Below are positions 30,851 to 39,576 of a stretch of DNA of 64,000 nt, one piece after another (position 1 is the first letter of the stretch; every line of letters begins with the position of its first letter). The notes beneath the pieces were generated by a model. That model saw nothing but the letters and a program-made list of their open reading frames with translations, was not told the origin of the DNA and searched no databases. The position numbers were made by a program, and so were the translations under genes. The stretch lies in NCBI RefSeq assembly GCF_003752465.1, contig NZ_RKHJ01000001.1, forward strand, positions 2,418,001-2,482,000. The letters are read 5' to 3'. The DNA is from Agrococcus jenensis. Lineage in GTDB: Bacteria; Actinomycetota; Actinomycetes; Actinomycetales; Microbacteriaceae.

Positions 30851-32430
30851 GACGTCCTCCTGGTGGGGGTCGGCTCCGCGATGCGGAAGCGGATGCGGGC
30901 GCCCGGCGGCAGCTGGCCGGCCAGGTCGAGGTCGCGGTCGACGACCGCGCCGATGATGGGATACCCGCCGGTGAGCGGGTGGTCGGGCAGGAAGAGCACC
31001 GGCTGCCCGTCGGGCGGCACCTGGATCGCGCCGGTCACGGCGCCCTCGCTGTCGAGCTCGCCCTCCTTGGCTCGCTCGAGCGGCGTCGCCCCGTCGAGCC
31101 GCACGCCCACGCGATCGGAGCGGGGCGTCACCGTCCACGGCTGCCCGACGAGCGCGGCGAGCGCAGCCTCGGTGAACCACTCGGTGCGCGGGCCGAGCAC
31201 GATGCGGAGCTCGACCTCCTCCCCCGCCGTCGGCAGCGGCATGCGCGTCGCCCGGGTGCGCTCGACGGCCCGGATGCCGGCGGCCGGACCGCGCAGCGGC
31301 AGCACGTCGCCTGCAGCGAGCGGTGCGGGGCCGAGGTGCGCGAGCGTGTCGGTCGCGAGGCTGCCGAGCACGGGCTCGAGCGCGATGCCGCCGCGCACGG
31401 CGACGAGGGAGCGCAGCCCGTCGCGGACGGCGCCGACGCGCAGCTCGTCGCCGTCGTCCACCGCGACGGCGCGGCCCGGCTCGACCGGCTGCGTGCCCGC
31501 CTCGCCGTGCACCGCCGCATCGACGAGGGCGCCGGTGAGGGCGACGACCGCCGGGCCGCGGAAGCGGAGGGTCGCGCCGCCGCCGGCGAGCTCGAGCCCC
31601 GCCTCGTCGGCGGCGTTCCCGACGGCGCGGTTCGCGTCGCGGAGCGCGCGGCGGTCGGCGGTGCCGGACGCGGCGACGCCCTGCGCCGCGAGCCCCTGCC
31701 GTCCGAGGTCCTGCACGAGCAGCTGCAGCCCGGGGCGCACGACCTCGAGGGCGTGGGCAGCGGTGACCGGCTCGCGCGCCGCGGGCGCGGCGGTGACGAG
31801 CTCGCGCTCGACGCGCTCGAAGCGCACGGTGGCGCCGGGCGCGAGCAGCGCCGGCTGCGGCCGCGAGAGGTCCCACATCAGTGCATCCGTGCGCCCGATG
31901 AGCTGCCAGCCGCCTGGGCTCTCGCGCGGGTAGACGCCCGAGAAGCGGCCGGCGAGCCCGACGGATCCGGCCGGGATGCGCGTGCGCGGCGATGCGCGCC
32001 GCGGCACGTCGAACAGCGGGTCGTCGCCCACGAGGTAGCCGAAGCCCGGCGCGTAGCCCGTAAAGGCGACGGTCCACGTCGCCGCCTGGTGCCGGGCGAC
32101 GATCTCGTCGGCGCCGACGCCGAGCAGCTGCGCGACCTCGGCGAGGTCCTGGCCGTCGTAGCGCACGGGGATCGTCACGGCGTCGCCGCTCGCGGCGCTC
32201 CGGGCCGCCGGCTCGACCGCCACGAGCAGCTCGGCGAGGGCGTCGGCGGCGACGAGCGAGGGGTCGAAGCGCACGAGCACCGTGCGCGCTGCAGGGACGA
32301 GCTCGGTCACGCCCGGCAGCTCGGCCGCCTGGAGCGCGGGCAGGAGGCGCATCGCCTCGTCGAGGTCGGCCGTCTCGAGCAGGAGTGCGGTGTCGGCGGC
32401 CGGCAGCACCCGCCGCGCGTGGGCGGTCAC
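30835..32430 (-). CDS. Fused 5-oxoprolinase subunits PxpB-PxpC (KipI-KipA, AHS1-AHS2)
   Basis: A 531-residue fusion. Residues 1-220 match the AHS1/KipI domain (FTGYAPGFGYLVG and PRRASPRTRIPAGSVGLAG), and residues 221-531 match AHS2/KipA (VVRPGLQLLVQDLGRQG, SDRVGVRLDG, and HPLTGGYPIIGAVV). In most bacteria these are separate genes. PxpB and PxpC work with PxpA in ATP-dependent opening of 5-oxoproline to glutamate; homologous domains form the carboxyltransferase of urea carboxylase. GTG 32430 follows the DUF1445 stop by 10 bp, with AGGGGG as ribosome binding site. An earlier ATG at 32460 would overlap that gene and is less likely. Confidence 0.9.
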   Translation of the reverse strand: MTAHARRVLPAADTALLLETADLDEAMRLLPALQAAELPGVTELVPAARTVLVRFDPSLVAADALAELLVAVEPAARSAASGDAVTIPVRYDGQDLAEVAQLLGVGADEIVARHQAATWTVAFTGYAPGFGYLVGDDPLFDVPRRASPRTRIPAGSVGLAGRFSGVYPRESPGGWQLIGRTDALMWDLSRPQPALLAPGATVRFERVERELVTAAPAAREPVTAAHALEVVRPGLQLLVQDLGRQGLAAQGVAASGTADRRALRDANRAVGNAADEAGLELAGGGATLRFRGPAVVALTGALVDAAVHGEAGTQPVEPGRAVAVDDGDELRVGAVRDGLRSLVAVRGGIALEPVLGSLATDTLAHLGPAPLAAGDVLPLRGPAAGIRAVERTRATRMPLPTAGEEVELRIVLGPRTEWFTEAALAALVGQPWTVTPRSDRVGVRLDGATPLERAKEGELDSEGAVTGAIQVPPDGQPVLFLPDHPLTGGYPIIGAVVDRDLDLAGQLPPGARIRFRIAEPTPTRRTSWTRS

Positions 32431-32440
32431 GGGAGCCCCC

Positions 32441-33244
32441 TCACAGCGCGTACGCCGCATCCGGCACGTCGGTGACGAACATGTGGCCGGGCGCGTGCGT
32501 GACCGCGAAGGGCGGCCGCGACGCCATGATCGCGGCCTGCGGGGTCACGCCGCACGCCCAGAACACCGGCACGTCGCCGTCCTGCATGACGGGCGGGTCG
32601 CCGAACTCGGGAGCGCTGAGGTCGGCGATGCCGAGCGAGCCGGGATCGCCGATGTGCACCGGTGCGCCGTGGACGGCGGGGAACCTCCCGGAGATCGTGA
32701 CGGCGTCGGCGACGCGGCTCGCGGGGATCGGCCGCATCGAGACCACGAGCTCCCCGTGCAGCCGGCCGGCCGGCGCGCACGCCGTGCTCGTGCGGTACAT
32801 CGGCACGTTGCGGTCGTGCTCGCGATGGCGGATGGGGATGCCGTCGTCGACGAGCCCCGCCTCGAACGTGAACGAGCAGCCGATCAGGAAGGCCACGAGG
32901 TCCGGGTGCTCCTCCCAGGCGGCCGACGCATCCGTCGTCTCGTCCGCGAGCTCGCCGTCGCGCCACACCCGATAGGCGGGGATGTCGGTGCGCACGTCGC
33001 TGCCGGGCGCGAGCCGCGACTCGACCCGTCCCGCCTCGAGCACCTCGAGCACCGGCATCGGCTTCGGGTTGCGCTGCGCGAACAGCAGCGTCTCGAACGC
33101 CCAGTCCGCGGGCAAGGCGATGAGGTTGGCCTGCACGAGCCCGTGCGCGACCCCGCTCGTCGGCGCCACGGCTCCCGCCCGGTAGGCGGCACGCGCCTCG
33201 CGCGCCTGCGCGAGCTGCGCGGCCGTCGCGGCGGCGGCGCTCAT
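32441..33244 (-). CDS. DUF1445 putative hydro-lyase / D-glutamate cyclase-like protein (YcsI type)
   Basis: A 267-residue DUF1445 protein. Family features are [15 protein letters not shown] near residue 32, [13 protein letters not shown] near residue 119, and the C-terminal [16 protein letters not shown] with TDVPD at the end. The family is annotated as a putative hydro-lyase and is related to part of the mammalian D-glutamate cyclase, which makes 5-oxo-D-proline; that activity would fit the oxoprolinase genes around it. The ATG overlaps the pxpA stop by ATGA. The order pxpA, DUF1445, pxpB/C with a transporter resembles the ycsFGI-kip region of Bacillus subtilis. Confidence 0.88.
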   Translation of the reverse strand: MSAAAATAAQLAQAREARAAYRAGAVAPTSGVAHGLVQANLIALPADWAFETLLFAQRNPKPMPVLEVLEAGRVESRLAPGSDVRTDIPAYRVWRDGELADETTDASAAWEEHPDLVAFLIGCSFTFEAGLVDDGIPIRHREHDRNVPMYRTSTACAPAGRLHGELVVSMRPIPASRVADAVTISGRFPAVHGAPVHIGDPGSLGIADLSAPEFGDPPVMQDGDVPVFWACGVTPQAAIMASRPPFAVTHAPGHMFVTDVPDAAYAL

Positions 33245-34008
33245 CGGGCCACCGCGAAGGGCGCGATCGCGACGCCGGCGTCCTCGAGCGCAGCGCGCGT
33301 GGCCTCGGCCATCGCGATCGCGCCTGCGCTGTCGCCGTGCACGCAGATCGACTCGGCGCGCACCGCGACGTCGCTGCCGTCGACCGCCTCGAGCACGCCC
33401 TCCTGCGCGAGCCGCACCATCCTGGCCGCGACGAGGGCCGGATCGTGCAGCACCGAGCCGGGCTCCGTGCGCGAGACGAGCAGCCCCTCCGGGGTGTAGG
33501 CGCGGTCGGCGAACGCCTCGGCGGCGGTGCGGAGGCCCGCCCGCTCGGCGACCTCGAGCACGACGCCGCCCGCGAGGCCGAGCAGCACGAGCGACGGGTC
33601 GACGGCGCGGATGGCCGCGACGACGTCCTTCGCCTGCCGCTCGTCGCGCGCGATCGTGTTGTAGAGCGCGCCGTGGGGCTTGACGTAGGCCACGCTGCCG
33701 TCGACCGCGCCGGCGAGGGCCTGCAGGGCCCCGAGCTGGTACTCGACGTGCGCCTGGAGCGTCGCGGAGTCGACGTCCATCGCGAGCCTCCCGAACCCCT
33801 CGTAGTCGCGGTAGCCCGGATGCGCCCCGATCGTCACGCCGTTCGCCACGGCGGCCTCGAGCGTGGCCCGGATCCCCTCGGGGCTGCCGGCGTGGAAGCC
33901 GCACGACACGTTCGCGCTCGTCACCACCCGCAGCATCGCCTCGTCGTCGCCGACGATGCGGTCGGGCACGTTCTCGCCGAGGTCGGAGTTCAGGTCGATC
34001 GTGCTCAT
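33241..34008 (-). CDS. pxpA: 5-oxoprolinase subunit PxpA (LamB/YcsF family)
   Basis: A 255-residue protein starting [11 protein letters not shown], the signature of the family. Further conserved stretches are [28 protein letters not shown], and [12 protein letters not shown]. With PxpB and PxpC it forms the prokaryotic ATP-dependent 5-oxoprolinase, which recycles pyroglutamate formed from glutamine or glutamate. It lies 4 bp after the transporter gene and overlaps the DUF1445 gene by ATGA, so it is part of a five-gene operon under the divergent GntR regulator. Confidence 0.93.
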   Translation of the reverse strand: MSTIDLNSDLGENVPDRIVGDDEAMLRVVTSANVSCGFHAGSPEGIRATLEAAVANGVTIGAHPGYRDYEGFGRLAMDVDSATLQAHVEYQLGALQALAGAVDGSVAYVKPHGALYNTIARDERQAKDVVAAIRAVDPSLVLLGLAGGVVLEVAERAGLRTAAEAFADRAYTPEGLLVSRTEPGSVLHDPALVAARMVRLAQEGVLEAVDGSDVAVRAESICVHGDSAGAIAMAEATRAALEDAGVAIAPFAVAR

Positions 34009-34012
34009 GCGG

Positions 34013-35311
34013 TCAGGCTCCCACGCCGAGCAGGGCGAAGATCGGCCCGATCGAGACGGCGCCCATGTAGAGGCTCAGCAGCGTCGCGAGCGTGCCGACG
34101 ATGAGCAGCCAGCGCGGGTAGCGGTAGCCGCCCAGCACGTCGTGCTGGCGGAACCAGCCGATGTACATGAAGATCGCGAGGCCGATCGGCAGGATCAGGC
34201 CGTTGAAGCCGCCGACGAAGACGAGCAGCGCCGCAGGGGCGGTGCCGATGAAGGCGTAGACGGCGAGCGACACGAGGATGAACGCGACGGTGGCCAGCTG
34301 CAGCGGCCAGCCGCCCGCGAGCCGCTTCGCGAAGACCGACAGGAAGGTCGCCGACGTGTAGGCGGCGCCGATGACCGACGTGATCGCCGCGGCCCAGAAG
34401 ATGAAGCCGAAGATGCGGATGCCCGCGTCGCCGAGCACGACCCCGAACGCCTGCGCCGCGGGGTTCGCCGCCTGGCCGGAGATGTCGAGCGCCACGCCCG
34501 AGGCGACGACGCCCAGGATCGCCAGGAACAGCACGTAGCGCATAATGCCGGTGACGAGGATGCCCTGCATCGACGCGCGGTGCACGCCCTTGACGTGGTC
34601 GGGGCCGACGAGGCCGGACTCGAGGTAGCGGTGCGCGCCGGCGTAGGTGATGTAGCCGCCCACCGTGCCGCCGACGATCGTGGTGATGCTCGCGAAGTTG
34701 AGCGTGTCGGGCAGGAACGTCTGGCGGAGCGCGTCGCCGACCGGCGGCTGCGACGCGATCGCCACGAACACCGTCATGAGGATCATCGCGACGCCGAGCA
34801 CCATGACCACGATGTCGACGGCGCGGCCGGCCTTCTTGAACAGGAAGATGCCGATCGCGAGGAGGCCCGTGAGCAGGCCGCCGAGCTTCGGGTCGATGCC
34901 GAGCAGGGCGTTGAGGCCGAGGCCGCCGCCCGCGATGTTGCCGATGTTGAAGGCGAGGCCGCCGATGACGATGAGCACGGCGAGGACGTGGCCCGAGTAC
35001 GGCACGGCGTCGTTCGCGAGGTCACCCGCGCGCTTGCCCGAGACGGTGATCATGCGCCAGATGTTCATCTGCACGGCGAAGTCGATGAGCACCGAGATGA
35101 GGATCGCGAACGCGAACGCGGCGCCGAGCGACGCCGTGAAGGTCGCGGTCTGGGTGATGAAGCCAGGCCCGATCGCAGAGGTCGCCATGAGGAAGATGGC
35201 GCCGAGGATCGGTCCCCTGCGGCTCTTGGCGAACGCCTTCGCCTTCGCGGCCGCGTCGGGCTCGGACTCGGTGGTGTGCTGTGCGTCGGGCATCGCCGTC
35301 CCCATCTCCAT
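34013..35311 (-). CDS. Nramp-related membrane transporter (YcsG type)
   Basis: A 432-residue protein with about eleven membrane helices and a LeuT-like Nramp fold. The first helix reads [16 protein letters not shown]; canonical metal transporters have DPGN there, with Asp and Asn binding the metal. The sixth-helix Met-Pro-His motif is also missing. A metal substrate is therefore doubtful; pyroglutamate or a related compound is a context-based guess. Starts at 35311, 35305 and 35293 are possible; 35311 has GGAG at 7 nt. It is the first gene of the oxoprolinase operon, and a palindrome lies about 65 bp upstream. Confidence 0.82.
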   Translation of the reverse strand: MEMGTAMPDAQHTTESEPDAAAKAKAFAKSRRGPILGAIFLMATSAIGPGFITQTATFTASLGAAFAFAILISVLIDFAVQMNIWRMITVSGKRAGDLANDAVPYSGHVLAVLIVIGGLAFNIGNIAGGGLGLNALLGIDPKLGGLLTGLLAIGIFLFKKAGRAVDIVVMVLGVAMILMTVFVAIASQPPVGDALRQTFLPDTLNFASITTIVGGTVGGYITYAGAHRYLESGLVGPDHVKGVHRASMQGILVTGIMRYVLFLAILGVVASGVALDISGQAANPAAQAFGVVLGDAGIRIFGFIFWAAAITSVIGAAYTSATFLSVFAKRLAGGWPLQLATVAFILVSLAVYAFIGTAPAALLVFVGGFNGLILPIGLAIFMYIGWFRQHDVLGGYRYPRWLLIVGTLATLLSLYMGAVSIGPIFALLGVGA

Positions 35312-35376
35312 CGGTGGGCTCCGGTGCGCGGGCCGCGCGACCTGGAGTCCCATCACTGTAGAGCAGAATCGCATTG

Positions 35377-35389
35377 ATTGTTGAACAAT
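35377..35389. promoter_or_regulatory. Palindromic operator candidate for the divergent GntR regulator
   Basis: ATTGTT-G-AACAAT is a perfect 6+1+6 palindrome, and AT-rich against a very GC-rich background. It lies between the divergent transporter and gntR genes, 66 bp before the former and 50 bp before the latter. FCD-type GntR proteins bind palindromes of this length. It overlaps a possible -35 element (TTCAAC) of the transporter promoter, whose -10 may be TACAGT, so binding would repress. Confidence 0.6.
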
Positions 35390-35427
35390 GTGGGTCGGCC
35401 GTGTTTCGGTCGTGTTGCGCCCGGCCC

Positions 35428-35433
35428 TACGCT
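35428..35433 (+). promoter_or_regulatory. -10 element of a leaderless gntR promoter
   Basis: TACGCT ends 6 nt before the ATG at 35440. The GGAG between them is too close to the ATG to act as a normal ribosome binding site. Confidence 0.5.
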
Positions 35434-35439
35434 CGGAGC

Positions 35440-36081
35440 ATGACCGAGCCCTCGACGACGCTGGCGGATGCCCTGCGCGAGCAGATCATCGCCGGCGAGT
35501 TCGCGCCCGGCGAGCGGTTGTCGGAGACCGCGGTCGCCGCGCGGCTCGACGTCTCGCGCAACACCCTCCGCGAGGCCTTCCGCGTGCTCGCGCAGCACGG
35601 GCTCGTCGAGCACGTGCCGCATCGCGGCGTCTCGGTCGCCTCGCCGAGCACGGCCGACGTCGTCGACATCTACCGCGCGCGCCGGCTCCTCGAGTGCGGC
35701 GTGCTGCGTGGTGCCTCCGCCCTGCACCCGAGCGTCGCCGACATGCGAGCCGCGCTCGAGCGCGCCGAGGCGGCGCTCGAGCTGGGCGACTGGGCGACCG
35801 TGGGCACGGCGAACATGGCCTTCCACCGCGCCCTCATGGCCCTCTCCGACAGCCCTCGGCTCGAGCGCTCCCACGGGCACCTCGCGGCCGAGCTGCGGCT
35901 CGCATTCCTCGCCATCGACGACCCGGAGTCGCTGCACCGCCCGTTCGTCGCGCGCAACCGCGCCGTGCTCGAGGCGCTCGTCGGCGACGGCCCGGAGGCA
36001 GCCGCGGACGAGCTCGAGCACTACCTCACGGAGTCCGAGCGGCGCGTGCTGGGCGCCTACGCGCGGATGGGCCGCGCGTAG
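35440..36081 (+). CDS. GntR family transcriptional regulator, FCD (FadR-C) subfamily
   Basis: A 213-residue regulator. Residues 5-70 are a GntR winged helix-turn-helix (LADALREQIIAGEFAPGERLSE, here split, followed by ARLDVSRNTLREAFRVLAQHGLVE). Residues 75-205 are an all-helical FCD ligand domain with the metal-binding His/Asp pattern suggested by MAFHRALMAL. It is divergent from the oxoprolinase operon and probably controls it from the palindrome at 35377-35389. The ligand may be a pathway substrate such as oxoproline, an inference from position. The 3' end is followed by a bidirectional terminator shared with uvrB. Confidence 0.9.
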   Translation: MTEPSTTLADALREQIIAGEFAPGERLSETAVAARLDVSRNTLREAFRVLAQHGLVEHVPHRGVSVASPSTADVVDIYRARRLLECGVLRGASALHPSVADMRAALERAEAALELGDWATVGTANMAFHRALMALSDSPRLERSHGHLAAELRLAFLAIDDPESLHRPFVARNRAVLEALVGDGPEAAADELEHYLTESERRVLGAYARMGRA

Positions 36082-36130
36082 CCTGCTAGCTCGCCTCCTC
36101 GGCCCGGGACGGGCCTCGGCGTCAGGCCAG

Positions 36131-36154
36131 GCGGGGGCCCGAAAGGGCCCCCGC
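36131..36154. terminator. Bidirectional terminator between gntR and uvrB
   Basis: Perfect 10-bp stem GCGGGGGCCC / GGGCCCCCGC with a GAAA tetraloop. It is nested within a second inverted repeat, GTCAGGCCAG (36121-36130) and CTGGCCTGAC (36160-36169), the latter inside the last codons of uvrB. Confidence 0.85.
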
Positions 36155-36155
36155 T

Positions 36156-38207
36156 CTAACTGGCCTGACGCATCTGCCGGAGGTCTCGCTTGAGGTCGTG
36201 CAGCTCGTCGCGGATGCGCGCCGCGAGCTCGAACTTCAGCTCGCCCGCCGCCTCGGTCATCTGCGCCGACAGGTCGGCGATGATCGACTCGAGCTGCGTC
36301 GGCCCGTCCATCGCCGAGCGGTCGCGGGCGAGCCGGGGCGTCGGGGCGCCGCGGCGAGTGCCCTGCAGCAGGTCGTCGGTGTCGGCCTGCTCGCGGTTGA
36401 GCACGTCGGTGATGTCGGCGATGCGGCGGCGGAGCGGCGTCGGGTCGATGCCGTGCTCGAGGTTGTACGCGACCTGGACCGCTCGGCGCCGGTCGGTCTC
36501 GTCGATCGCCAGCCGCATCGAGTCGGTGATCCGGTCGGCGTACATGTGCACCTCGCCCGAGACGTTGCGGGCCGCGCGGCCGATCGTCTGGATGAGCGAC
36601 GTCGAGGAGCGCAGGAAGCCCTCCTTGTCGGCGTCGAGGATCGACACGAGCGACACCTCGGGCAGGTCGAGGCCCTCGCGCAGCAGGTTGATGCCGACGA
36701 GCACGTCGAACAGCCCCTGCCGCAGCTGCGTCAGCAGCTCGACGCGGCGGAGCGTGTCGACGTCGGAGTGCAGGTAGCGCACCCGCACGCCCGCCTCGGT
36801 GAAGTACTCCGTCAGCTCCTCGGCCATCTTCTTGGTCAGCGTCGTCACGAGCACGCGCTCGTCGCGCTCCGCGCGCACCCGGATCTCCTCGAGCAGGTCG
36901 TCGATCTGCCCCTTCGTCGGCTTCACGACGAGCTTCGGGTCGACGAGCCCGGTCGGGCGGATGATCTGCTCGACCACCGTGTCGGCGAGCCCCATCTCGT
37001 ACTTGCCCGGCGTCGCCGAGAGGTAGACCTTCTGCGGCGTCCGCTCGAGGAACTCGTCGAACTTCAGCGGTCGGTTGTCGAGCGCGCTCGGCAGCCGGAA
37101 GCCGTGCTCGACGAGCGATCGCTTGCGGCTCGCGTCGCCCTCGTACATCGCGCCGATCTGCGGCACGGTGACGTGCGACTCGTCGATGACGACGAGGAAG
37201 TCGTCGGCGAAGTAGTCGAGCAGGCAGTGCGGCGGCTCCCCCGCCTCCCGCCCGTCGATGTGGCGCGAGTAGTTCTCGATGCCGGAGCAGAAGCCGATCT
37301 GCTCCATCATCTCGAGGTCGAAGGTGGTGCGCATGCGCAGCCGCTGCGCCTCGAGCAGCCGGCTCTCGCGCTCGAGCACCTTGAGCCGCTCGTCGAGCTC
37401 GTCGCGGATGCGGTCCATCGCCTTCTGCATGCGCTCGTTGCCCGCCACGTAGTGGCTGCCGGGGAAGATCGAGACCGACTCGTGCGTCTCGATGATCTCG
37501 CCGGTGAGCGGGTGCAGCGTCGACAGCGCCTCGATCTCGTCGCCGAAGAGCTCGATGCGGATCGCGTGCTCCTCGTACATCGGGATGATCTCGATCGTGT
37601 CGCCGCGCACGCGGAACGTGCCGCGCGTGAACGCCACGTCGTTGCGCTGGTACTGCATCGCGACGAAGCGGCGGAGCAGCGCCTGGCGGTCGATCCGCAT
37701 GCCGACCTGCAGCGCGACCATCGCCTCGAGGTACTCCTCGGGGGTGCCGAGGCCGTAGATGCACGAGACGGTCGAGACGACGATGACGTCTCGGCGCGAG
37801 AGCAGCGCGTTCGTCGCCGAGTGCCGCAGCCGCTCGACCTCGGCGTTGAGCGACGAGTCCTTCTCGATGAAGGTGTCGGTCTGCGGGATGTACGCCTCGG
37901 GCTGGTAGTAGTCGTAGTACGAGACGAAGTACTCGACCGCGTTGTTCGGGAGCAGCTCGCGGAACTCGTTCGCGAGCTGCGCGGCGAGCGTCTTGTTGTG
38001 CGCGAGCACGAGCGTCGGCCGCTGCACCTGCTCGACGAGCCAGGCGGTCGTCGCGCTCTTGCCCGTGCCGGTCGCGCCCAGCAGCACCACGTCGGTCTCA
38101 CCGCGGCCGAGCGCCTCGGTCAGCTCGCGGATCGCCTTCGGCTGGTCGCCAGAGGGGGTGTACTCGCTGATGACCTCGAACGGCCGGACGGCACGGGTCG
38201 GTTCCAT
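36156..38207 (-). CDS. uvrB: Excinuclease ABC subunit B
   Basis: A 683-residue UvrB helicase. Walker A is [15 protein letters not shown] near residue 43; the beta-hairpin region follows at [12 protein letters not shown]. Later come the DEAD-like [17 protein letters not shown], helicase motif [14 protein letters not shown], and the C-terminal UVR motif ([20 protein letters not shown]) that binds UvrC. UvrB verifies lesions delivered by UvrA and loads UvrC. The ATG lies 6 nt after a TAGGCT -10 element that overlaps the coaE stop, so uvrB can be transcribed as a leaderless mRNA in addition to any coaE cotranscript. Confidence 0.98.
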   Translation of the reverse strand: MEPTRAVRPFEVISEYTPSGDQPKAIRELTEALGRGETDVVLLGATGTGKSATTAWLVEQVQRPTLVLAHNKTLAAQLANEFRELLPNNAVEYFVSYYDYYQPEAYIPQTDTFIEKDSSLNAEVERLRHSATNALLSRRDVIVVSTVSCIYGLGTPEEYLEAMVALQVGMRIDRQALLRRFVAMQYQRNDVAFTRGTFRVRGDTIEIIPMYEEHAIRIELFGDEIEALSTLHPLTGEIIETHESVSIFPGSHYVAGNERMQKAMDRIRDELDERLKVLERESRLLEAQRLRMRTTFDLEMMEQIGFCSGIENYSRHIDGREAGEPPHCLLDYFADDFLVVIDESHVTVPQIGAMYEGDASRKRSLVEHGFRLPSALDNRPLKFDEFLERTPQKVYLSATPGKYEMGLADTVVEQIIRPTGLVDPKLVVKPTKGQIDDLLEEIRVRAERDERVLVTTLTKKMAEELTEYFTEAGVRVRYLHSDVDTLRRVELLTQLRQGLFDVLVGINLLREGLDLPEVSLVSILDADKEGFLRSSTSLIQTIGRAARNVSGEVHMYADRITDSMRLAIDETDRRRAVQVAYNLEHGIDPTPLRRRIADITDVLNREQADTDDLLQGTRRGAPTPRLARDRSAMDGPTQLESIIADLSAQMTEAAGELKFELAARIRDELHDLKRDLRQMRQAS

Positions 38208-38213
38208 GGGTCC

Positions 38214-38219
38214 AGCCTA
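38214..38219 (-). promoter_or_regulatory. -10 element of a leaderless uvrB promoter overlapping the coaE stop
   Basis: TAGGCT ends 6 nt before the uvrB ATG. Its first three bases are the TAG stop codon of coaE (38217-38219). Confidence 0.6.
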
Positions 38220-38834
38220 CGAGCGCCCACCCACACGGCCGCTCGAGAGCCGCTCCCACAGCGCGTCCGCCTGCGCGAGCGTCGCCGAGAGCTCGCCGTC
38301 GGTCTCGATGACGACGTCGGCGATCGCGAGCCTGCGCTCGTCGCTCGCCTGCGACGCCACGCGTGCGCGGGCATCCTGCTCGGTCATGCCCCGCAGCTCG
38401 ACGAGCCGACGCACGCGCACGTCCTCGGGCGCGTGCGCGACGACCACGAGGTCCCACGGGTCGTCGGGACGCGCCTCGACGAGCAGCGGCACGTCGTAGA
38501 CCACGACCGCGCCCGGGTCCGCCGCGAGGGCCGCGGCGAACCGGCGGCCGGACTCGGCGGAGACCGCGGGATGCACGATCGCGTTGAGGCGGCGACGGGC
38601 GCGGTCGTCGGCGAACACGACGGCGCCGAGCGCCGCGCGGTCGAGCGAGCCGTCGGGCAGCAGCAGGTGGTCGCCGAACTCGGCCGCGATCGCGCGCAGC
38701 ACGGGCATGCCCGGCTGCTGCAGCTCGCGCACCACCGCGTCGGCGTCGATGACGACGGCGCCGCGCTCCGCGAGGCGGGCGGAGATCGTGGACTTGCCGG
38801 ACGCGATGCCGCCGGTGAGCGCGACGAGGGGCAT
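38217..38834 (-). CDS. coaE: Dephospho-CoA kinase
   Basis: A 205-residue P-loop kinase. LTGGIASGKSTISARL is the Walker A region at the N-terminus, DADAVVRELQQPG follows, and VVYDVPLLVEA is the family motif near residue 112. It adds the 3' phosphate in the last step of CoA synthesis. It sits directly upstream of uvrB, a common actinobacterial arrangement after rpsA. AAGACT lies 7 nt before the ATG and could be a weak leaderless -10. The gene ends with a TAG that forms part of the uvrB promoter. Confidence 0.95.
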   Translation of the reverse strand: MPLVALTGGIASGKSTISARLAERGAVVIDADAVVRELQQPGMPVLRAIAAEFGDHLLLPDGSLDRAALGAVVFADDRARRRLNAIVHPAVSAESGRRFAAALAADPGAVVVYDVPLLVEARPDDPWDLVVVAHAPEDVRVRRLVELRGMTEQDARARVASQASDERRLAIADVVIETDGELSATLAQADALWERLSSGRVGGRS

Positions 38835-38972
38835 GCCGACGAGTCTTGCACGGCAGGTCCTGAGCGAGTCCCGCGCGCCCCTTGGGCGAGCGGTCCCGGC
38901 GCGCTGAGCCGCCGGTCATAGCCTCGCCGCAGCGCACCGATTCCGGAGCGCGCGCCGATGGAGGGAGGGCAC

Positions 38973-39482
38973 GTGGTCGCCATGCGACGCTTCGCCATCG
39001 CCCTCCTCCTGCTGAGCGGCATCGCCGCCGGCGTGACCGCCACCCTCTGGGGCGCGGCCCTCGCGGGCGTCGCGCACACCTCGGTGATCGGCTCCGACGC
39101 GATGCGGCCGGCCTTCCTGACCGGCGACCTCGTCATCTCGACGCCCGTCGCGACGGACGGGCTGCGCGCGGGCGACGTGATCAGCCTGCCCACCGAGGGC
39201 GCGCCGCAGCTCGTCACCGAGCGCGTGCTCGAGATCGTCCGGCTGCCCGACGGGCAGTGGTCGATCCTCGCCCGCACGGACGCGGGCCCGGGCATCGCCG
39301 CGGAGCACATCGTCGGCGCCCAGGTGTGGGAGCCGACGCTCCGGGTGCCGGTCGTTGGGGGTGCCGCGAGGGCCGTGCTCGAGCCGCGCCTCGGGCTGCC
39401 GCTGCTCTCGGCGTTCGCCCTGCTGGTCGTCGCGGCGCTGCTCTGGGGAGCCCCGCGGGCACGGTCGACGCGCGCCGCGTGA
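38973..39482 (+). CDS. Signal peptidase I-like membrane protein (S24/S26 fold), catalytic base replaced
   Basis: A protein of about 169 residues: an N-terminal membrane helix (about 7-33), an S26-like beta domain, and a C-terminal membrane helix (about 143-163) followed by a basic tail, as in ER-type/SipW-type signal peptidases. The serine motif GSDAMRPAFLTGD is present (Ser near 41). Where ER-type enzymes have the histidine base in a THRV motif, this protein reads LVTERVLEIV with Glu near 83. The Asp-rich segment is also altered (RTDAGPG). It may be inactive or have another role. GTG 38973 follows GGAGGG; ATG 38958 and ATG 38982 are alternatives. It is followed by a response regulator gene. 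Confidence 0.75.
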   Translation: MVAMRRFAIALLLLSGIAAGVTATLWGAALAGVAHTSVIGSDAMRPAFLTGDLVISTPVATDGLRAGDVISLPTEGAPQLVTERVLEIVRLPDGQWSILARTDAGPGIAAEHIVGAQVWEPTLRVPVVGGAARAVLEPRLGLPLLSAFALLVVAALLWGAPRARSTRAA

Positions 39483-39525
39483 GGCCCGCCCGGGCGCGCA
39501 TGCGCTCGACGCCGCCAGACGACGG

Positions 39526-39531
39526 TACGAT
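39526..39531 (+). promoter_or_regulatory. -10 element upstream of the OmpR-type regulator gene
   Basis: TACGAT lies 45 bp upstream of the regulator ATG, in the 94-bp gap after the signal-peptidase-like gene. A -35 is not clear. Confidence 0.4.
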
Positions 39532-39576
39532 CTCCCCCAATGCGCCGTGTCACGCGGTGGGGAACGTGGGGTTGTG

